Below are positions 19,401 to 28,400 of a DNA stretch of 36,876 nucleotides, piece after piece. Numbering within the stretch: the stretch's first letter is position 1; each line of letters opens with the position of its first letter. The stretch is from Bodo saltans (lineage: Eukaryota; Euglenozoa; Kinetoplastea; Eubodonida; Bodonidae): positions 43,984 to 80,859 of the forward strand of contig CYKH01001274.1 of the NCBI GenBank assembly GCA_001460835.1, written 5' to 3'. Below the pieces are notes generated by a model, which was not told the origin of the DNA, made no database searches, and saw only the letters and a program-made list of their open reading frames with translations. Made by a program: the position numbers and the translations under genes.

Positions 19401-22400
19401 CCTTCGAGTACGACACCCGCACCAGCACCGCATCGTACCTGTACAACGGCATCCGCTTCGCATCCACCTACCAGAAGGTGTTCTGGCCCCTCGCGCTCGT
19501 CTACCAAGGCCCACAGCCTCTGGTCAACGTCACCGTCTGGGGGACAAACCTGCCGACTGAGCAGCGCATTGTGTTGTACGGCACGAACCTCACTCAACAA
19601 GGCATGAACACGGAAGACTCGAATGTTGCAACATACATCAACGGCACCCGATGCCGCTCCACCTTTGTGACCAACGGCCAGATCAGCTGCTACATTGCCA
19701 AGGGCACGTACCATGCTGGCGACCTCCTCAATGTCACATTCTCCACTCCTCTTGGAAGTGGCTCGAATGTTGTTCTTCTCCTCCGACCATACCTCACGTC
19801 TGTTGACGCCTCGTCTGGCGGCTCCACCGGAGGCCTCCGTGTGACTCTTGTTGGCGGCCCAGTGGCCAACGGCTCATCGTCCGTGTCCATTTGCTCTGAC
19901 AGCACCGTTCGTGCTGGTGCACAGGCAGCTTCTGTCGCCTGCACCACCAGCGCCACCAGCGCCTCGTCCGTCGTTGTGACGCTTACAACGAACGGAGCGA
20001 CGTCGTTTGTCACGAGCAGCACGTCGCTCGTTGCCTCGACGCCAGCTGTTGTCGATGCTTCCCAACTTACCTTCGCGGTTGTCACCGGCCCAGTTCTTAG
20101 CGCTGTGACTCTTGGCGGAGCGTCGTTGGGCATTGACGGTACCGATATCCCCACGGATGCCACCGTCGTGCTCTCCTCCGGCACGTGCAATATTACAACA
20201 ATCAACAGCACTCGTATCAACTGCGACCTCGTTGGTGTTGCCCCTGGCCTCCAATCAGTCAACATTTACTCACCCACGATCGGCGCCGCTGCCACCAGCC
20301 TCCCGTTCACTGTATCCTTGACGCTTGTCTCTGCTACCCCCAGCTCTCTCGGCGTCGGCGGCTTCGTCGAGCTCGACCTGTTGGGCTCCGGCTTCGGTGC
20401 CGACGGTGATGGCTTGGACGTCGCTGTCACCATCAACAACGCGTCGATCTGCGTGTCTATTTACCGCATGGACTCGGTCCTCATCTGCACCACCGCCCCT
20501 GGCGAGTTGAATGGCAACGTTGTTGTCACGGTTGCTTCCGCTTCTGATGTCTGGTCTGTCACCAGCAGCTTCATCGTCGCCACGAACAGTGCCCTTGCGA
20601 TCCCAACAGTGACCGCCGTCTCCCCCGCTTCAGGCCTTGGCGCACAGACGTTGACCATCACCGGTACACTCTTATCGGCGGTCAACTACGTCGTCCTCGG
20701 TACCTCCCTCCCATGCGCGATTGTCTCTCAGACCTCGACCTCGCTCGTCTGCAGCATCGCCACTGGCTTCCCCGCTGGCCACTACATCGTCCGTGCCATC
20801 GACCCTAGCGTTGGCGCTTCTGTGAACACTGTTGCCTACAATGCCTTGCTTGACATGACATCCGTCGCACCCGGCCAAGGCCCCAAGGTTGGCGGTCAGC
20901 TGGTCACGATCTTCGGCACGGGCTTCAGCGCCACCGGCCACTCGGTTCTGCTCGGTGGCAACCCTTGCTCCGTCGCCAGCGCTACCACCACCTACTTGAC
21001 CTGCTACAGCTCTGCCCTCAACAACGACTTCACCACAGACTACGATGTGACCATCAACGTTGCGGACGACACCAACACGGAGGTCGATGCAACGTCCCAG
21101 TACACCTACACTGCTGCCCTCACTGCGGTGGTGTCGTCTGTCAGCCCAACGGAACTGAGTGCCGGTGGCCAGGAGCTGCTCACCATCAGCGGCTCCAACT
21201 TTGGCACTGACATTTCGTCTGTGTCCGTGAAGATTGGCAATTCAAGCTGCATCGTGCAGAGCCTCACCAACACCACCATCCAGTGCCGCACGACGCCAAC
21301 GTCACCCGTCAACGACGCACTTGTGTCGGTGACCATCGGTGATTCCGGTGCTGCCGCGTCTACCTCAACTGTCTCTCTCAAGTTTGCCATCACCTCGATT
21401 GTTGGCACCTCGGTGTTCAGCGTGGAGGGCGGCGCCGTTCTCACTCTTGCCGGTGAGGGTTTCTGGACCTTCAACGCCGGAGACTGGCAAGCCTCGTACT
21501 ACAACGTGACGCTTGACGGTTGGCTCGTCTGCAACATTCTTACCAGCTCGTGGGCCCAGCTCACCTGCCTGCTACCTCCCAGCCCCCGTGCCCTGACCAA
21601 GACACCGCCCCTTTCCAGCAGCTACATCATGCGCCCTGAGGCGACGATGGCCATTACGCTGCAGGGCAACTCGATTATTGCGACTGTTGCCGACGGCGTC
21701 GTGGTGCAGTACTCCCTGTCTGTCACCCCCACCATCACCAACGTGACCCTTAATAGTGCTACGACTGCCAAATATGGCAGTGTTGTCACCATCACTGGCA
21801 CATCCTTTGCATCGTCTGGCAACATCGTGACAGTGAACAACGCTTCCTGCTTCGTGCAATCCCAGAGCGCCACTTCCATTACTTGCGTTATGACTGCTGG
21901 CAACTACGGCCCCGGCTTTGTGCAAGTGACAGTTCCCGGCGTTGGTCTTGCCGCCACTGTTCGCACCTGCCCCAACGGCGGATTCCTGAATTGCAACGGT
22001 CAATGTCTCACCGATGACATGTGCCGCTACGACGCGTGGGGTGATGATACGTGCAGCGATCTTGCGATTGTGACCGTTGGCGACACCTTCTGTAACGCCA
22101 ACGGTGGTGCAGACTCGACCGACACGCCCTTCCTCACCGATGCAGGTGTTGTGTTTGACCTGAACTGCCCCATGTACAGTTGCGAAGGCAATGATTGCAA
22201 TTCCTCACTCTCCATTGGAGGGCACGGTGCGATCATCAGCTCCTGCGGTTCGGACCCCAACGGTTTCTTGATTGACTTCCGCGCTGAAGTCACGGCCATT
22301 ACTGGTGGAGTTGCGTCTAGCCTAGGTGGCGGCCTGAGCCTTACCATTTCTGGTAACTATCTCCCCGGCATCACGGCTGCGACGGTTCTCTTCGGTGGCG

Positions 22401-25400
22401 TGAACTGCGCCATCATCAGTGCCAACGGGAATGAAATTGTCTGCGTCACTGGCGCGTCGACCAATGGAACTGCCCTTAGCGTTGCGGTCTATGGGGGTGG
22501 CTACCTCGCCCAGTGCGCTGACGCGATCTGCAGCGGACTCTACAGCTACGACAACACGATTACTCCCACTATCAGCACCGGGACGTACACTGCGAGCAGC
22601 ACCTACCCGACAGTGACCCTCTCGGGAATGAACTTCCCTACCTCCTCCTCAGGTTTGTCGGTGTGGATCGGAACCACATCATGCCCCGTGTTTACCACCT
22701 CTGCCACTGAGGTTGTCTGCAACGCGTCTTTTGCCCTCGGCGCTGGATCCCAGTCGCTCGTTGTGAGCGTTGCAAGCGCCGGTTACGCCGTGGGTGCCTC
22801 CGCCGTTACGATTCCCCTCACCATCTTCTCCTACTCGCCCATCAACGGCAGTATGGCAGGTGGTACGATCTTGACGCTGTACGCAAGCGGTCTCACGAAC
22901 GTCTCCACTCTCACCGTTGGTGCTTGTGCTGCGACGATCACATCGCTCAACACTGCCACTGGTGTTCTTATTGCAACGACGGCTGCTTGTGGCAGCGCCT
23001 CCAACGCTGCTGTCGTCGTCAAGACTGGCTCAGTGACCACGACCGCCACGCAACGCTTCGCCCAGACCAGCACCTTCACGCCCACAGTCACCGGCACTGT
23101 GACGAATAACATTTTCACTCTGACCCTTGGCAACCTCGGCACGACATCTGCTGGAGCGATTTCCATCTTCGTGGACCAGTTGACCGCCAACTGCATTGTC
23201 TCAAGCTTCAACCTTCCCACCGTCTCTTGCGAGATGGAGGGCGGATACACTGCCGGCAGCTACAACCTGACGGTTTACGTCGCCCCTCGTGGTTACGCCA
23301 GTCGCACTGTCGCTACCCTTGTGGCCTCCTACGCCCTGTCGGTGACGTCTCTCAGCGCTAGCACTGGTCTGCGTGGCGGCAACCAAGCTCTCACCATCGG
23401 TGGTTCTGGGTTCGGCACCAACACCGCCAGCGTCTCCGTCAAGATTGGCAACGCCACTTGCACGGTCACCTCCGTCACTGCCACCTCGATTGGGTGCAAC
23501 ACTGGCTTCGCTGCTGCTGGCACCTACAACGTGGTGGTCAGCGTCCAGGCCGCCAATGCCGTGTCTTACCCCACTCCCGCGTCCTTCGCAAGCTTCACGT
23601 ATCAATCCGCATCACCGACCGTCACTTCTGTCTACCCCACCCGCGGCTCTACTGCTGGTGGTACGCTTCTCACTATCATGGGTACTGGGCTTACCAGTGC
23701 CTTCACTGTGAATGTCGCAGGACAGGTCTGCACTCAGTCTAGCGCTGAGCAAGTCGCGACGGCTGCCTCCGGTGGCGCAACACTCTACTGCACCACCGCT
23801 GCATACCAACCGATGTACAGCCCAGTCGCCATCCGTGTTATCCCCTCTGGTGGCCTTGGAGACGCCTTTAACGACGGCACCGTGACATACCAGTACATCG
23901 ACCTCTGGAGCCGCTGGACGACGTGGGGCAACTCACCCCCGCCTCAGTTCGGTGACAGCGCTGTGGTGAGCGAGGGGGATGTGGTCATGGTGGACTACTC
24001 CCCTCCACGCTTCTTCTTGATTATTGTCATGGGCACGATGCTGTTTGACGACACCACTGACATCACCGTCGAGTGCACGTACATCATGATCAACTACGGT
24101 CGGCTGATTGTCGGAACACCAGAGAAGCCCTACACGCACCACGCCGTGATCCGACTCTGGGGTGATCGTCTCACACCGGAGATCCCAGTTCACGGCTCTA
24201 AGGTCGTTGCCCTTCGACACGGCTCTATTGACATGCACGGCGTGAAGCGTCAACCCACGTGGACCCGCGTTGCAACCACCGCATATCAAGGCACCACGAC
24301 GATCTACGTCAACGGACCAGTGGATTGGCAAATTGGCGAGTTCATCGTCATTGCGCCCACTGACTTCGACCCCATGGAGGGCGAAACTCGCATGATCACC
24401 GGCGTCATCAACGGCGACACCGCCAACGTGACGCTTGTCCTGGAGGCCCCCCTCGACTACACTCACTGGGGTGTTCGTCAGTGCTTCGATGGTAATAATC
24501 TCTGCGTCGATGAAATCGCTGAAGTTGGCCTCCTTACTCGCAACATTGTTGTGGAGGGCGAGCCCAACTCACAGAATATTGGCTTTGCTGGAACTATGTT
24601 CCTCATGCCACTCGGACAAGATGCCTCGGCCTACTGCCGCCTCTCCTTCATTGAAGTTCGCAACGTTGGTCAGCAGTACATTGTTGGTCGCTACCCTGTC
24701 CACTTCCACGTGACCGGCGAGTCCTCCAACAGCTACGTCAACGGAACCTCCGTCCACGACTCCCTCAACCGTGCCTTCTCGATTCACGGTACCAGCAACA
24801 ACACCTACGTGGACAACGTCGCGTTCAACATCGCTGGCCACGCGTTTTTCATTGAGGACGGTAGCGAGCGCTACAACGTCATCAACCACAACCTCGTCAT
24901 CCAAGTCCTTGCCACGACATCTAACCTCAACACCGACATTACCCCCGCTGCCATCTGGGTGACTGCACCCATGAACTACATTGACAACAACGCAGTGTCC
25001 GGCAGTCAAACCTTCGGTATTTGGATCATGCCTTTCTCCCCATCGAGCACTGGCCCCACGTTCAACCTCTCCATCTGCCCGTACGGTCAGGCTCTCGGTA
25101 GCATGGACAACAACACTGCACACAGCAACTTGTGGCACGGCTTCCACGTCTTCCAGGTGTGGACTCCGTTCAAGAGGGAGTGCAGCAGCAGCAGCGGCGC
25201 CGCCCCTGCTGTCATCCGCAACTTCGTTGCCTACAAGAATCAGATTTGGGGTGCCGCCATGGGTAACTTGGAGATCGGTCGCGTTGGTGCCGTTGTCATG
25301 GACAACTTAACCTCCGCAGACAACGGCTTCCAAAACGCCGACGGTGCGTCGTTCTGGATCGAGCACATGCAGAACTTACCAAACATGTCCTGCGGTCTCC

Positions 25401-28400
25401 AGAACTCCCTGTTGATTGCACGAACCAACAACAACCCATACACTCGCAGCGCCTCCCGTCGTGGCGTCAACCTTCCTCAGGATGACAACTTCTTCGTGGA
25501 GAATGTGACGTTTGTCAACTTCGATCAAGAGAACTACGGTTTTGAGCCACAAGCGTGGGCACACTTCCGCTCCCTCTGCTTCCCCTATGGTTGGGAAGTC
25601 ATGATGCGTGGACTGCGATGGGTGAACAGCCCCAACCGTATCCTTTTCCGCTTCCAGCATCACGGTATTCTGAACGACGTCGACGGCACTCTTAGCGGCA
25701 CGGCTGGAGCCCAAGTGGTCCCGTACTCATTGATCAACAACGCACCCCAGTGCTCAAGCATCGGTTCGTTCTCTCCCATGTACCCTGGTCTCGTGTGCCC
25801 GAACAGCTACAAGATCCGTCGATTCGGTGTGTCGAGCAGCAATACCCCACAACTTGATCAGATCTGGCGCATTGACGGCCGCACGGAGCTCAACTACGCC
25901 ATTGACCGCGCCTACGTCTTCACCGCTCCCATAAACAAGGTGATTAACATCACATTCCAGACCACAGCAACACCCGATTGGTGGTGGAAGTGGGGAGGCG
26001 TGGCGTTCATGCAGCCCGGTGAAAAGGCACTGTTTGTGACAAAGTACCTTCAGTTCCCGTATCGCGCTGCGGTTGCCTTCAACGGCCTCGCCACCAACAC
26101 CACCTACTGGGGACGTGTGCCTCAGATCACCGACAATGTGAGTTCGTACGCATTCGACAACATCAGTGGCAACATCTCTGCGCTGCTGGTCTACCCAATC
26201 ACCGGCTTTACGGCAACGTCCAACCAGTGCCCCACGTGGGGCTGCGCAGTGGAAGTGGTCACGCAGACGTGGGAGAAGAAATGTTTCCACATCACCGACG
26301 CCAGCGGCTGGGGCACAAGCTCCGCCCCCTCGTCGACCACCGCAGCCGTTGTTCCCGCTGGTGTTCACTTCTGCCTGGGCTACAACGCAACCGTCGCCGC
26401 AGCATCCGAGCGCTTCATGGAGGAGCAGTCTGTCCCTCGCACGTGCACTGCCGCCAACCAAGTCACCACGTACAACTTCCAATCCCTCACTGTGTTTGGT
26501 GCCATCAGCTTGACGAACGCAAACTGCCCTTGCCAGGGCGGAAGCATTGTGATTAACATCGCAAAGTTCATCTACATCGTTGGCGGTGGGTTCCTCCTCG
26601 GAAACGAGACGCTACCCATCACTGACTGCACGGTGACGATTAACATGCTGCAAGTGGTGTGGACCGCGGCAGACCTGTCGACGTACCGCAACGGTATTTA
26701 TGGTTACCGTGCGTTGACGCTTGAGGCCGGACTTTTGAGCCTTCACGGAAACAAGCCCGAGCCGATCTTCGCACGCCTCTCCGCCACCGCCGCTGCAGGT
26801 TCTCGCACTCTTGTGTTGGAGTCTGCAGTCCAGTGGAGCGTTGGTGACACAATCGCCATCGCAGGAACCAACCGAGCTCAGAAGTACGCGACCCAGAGCA
26901 CCCGCATCGAACAGTCCGAGTATAACTACATCACTGCCATCTCCGCTGACAAGAAGACCCTCACCCTGCAGAATGCTCTCGCCTACTCTCACTACGGAGC
27001 AGGGCAACAGACCCTCAACGGCATCAGTTACAGCATCGGTGCCGAGGTGGCCGTTCTTTCCCGCACCATCACCATCGCTGGTGATACCGCCATTGCTGCG
27101 GTACCTCAGTACAACGCTGGTTGGAAGATGAACATTGGTTGCACTCCTCAGAACCGCGATGGATGCCAGCCCACTCAAGTCATGAGCGCGACACGTTGGG
27201 GTTTGGCCCAAGTCGAGGGTGTATTCATGAAGGACATTGGTCAGGGTAGCATGGACGACGGTGCCATCAACCTCGACGGCTTGACAGACGGCGTGAACAA
27301 CGCCAAGCTCAGCTACTTCCGCAACAACGCCTTCTGGAAGGCGTACAACACCCCTATCTTTGTGCGTGACACCACCACCGGCATCGAGATCTCCGGCAAC
27401 GTTGCCTATGACCTGTGGAACGACGGTATCAACGTCGCGTCTGCTGGCAACAACATCACCAGCAATTTGATGATCCGCATGATCAACACCGACCCTCTCT
27501 GCGAGCCAGCCGCTTACAACATCTTCTGGTCTTGCCGTAATGGTATGTACCGTATTCACGCTGGCAACACTGTCCAGAACAACATCGCTGCGTCCACCAT
27601 GACCGCTGGTTTCGTCACCGAAGGCGAGTTCTGCACCACATCTTCCAGCACCTGGAGCAACAACGTGGTCCACTCTGCCCGCGATGGTGTCCTGGTCGCC
27701 GACGCTCCAGCTGAGGGTACTTGGGGCTGGAGCACGTACTCCAGCCCAACGGACTGCCGCACCATTAGCGGTATTTTGTCCTACTGGAGCGCCGATCACG
27801 GTATTGTTGGCTGGGGCCCAACTGGCAACGTGACGGTGCAGAACTTTGTGTCCGTTGACGACCAGATCGGCACCTTTATCATGACGACCCAGAGCGGTCA
27901 GTTCCAAACGTACATCCCTGAGGTGAACTACTACAACATCACCTACTCCAACCGCTGGAACAACAACGACTTCAGCTGCCGCAGCAACTTCCTCGCCGTC
28001 CCCCAACCTTGCCGCAGCACCACCTTCAACACGAAGTTCTGGTGCGAATTCTTCACGAGTACGACCCAGGCAATGTTGGTCGGCAATGTGGGTGCGATGG
28101 AGACCATCTTCGCCTCCACCGCCCTGTCCATCGGCCCCACTCATGGTGAGCACAAGAACATGTGGGAAGAGCTCGACCAGTACTCTACCGTCGGAGGCCA
28201 CGCCACGTATCGCGACATTCACTTCGCCAACTACGACGGTATGACAACGTGCGGCTACCGCAACCTCGCCTTCTTCCAGAGCAGCCTGAGCAACGACACG
28301 TTCCATCAGCACACGTTCGCACGTGTGTCGTGGTCTAACGTCGCTGCAGACGGTAAAGTTTTCTTCTGGCGCACGTACGGCATCGTCAGCGCATGGCCCA

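Noticed and set aside
18590-19714. 374-codon open frame on the minus strand
   Set aside because: Antisense shadow of the IPT/SPRY-like region of the giant receptor.
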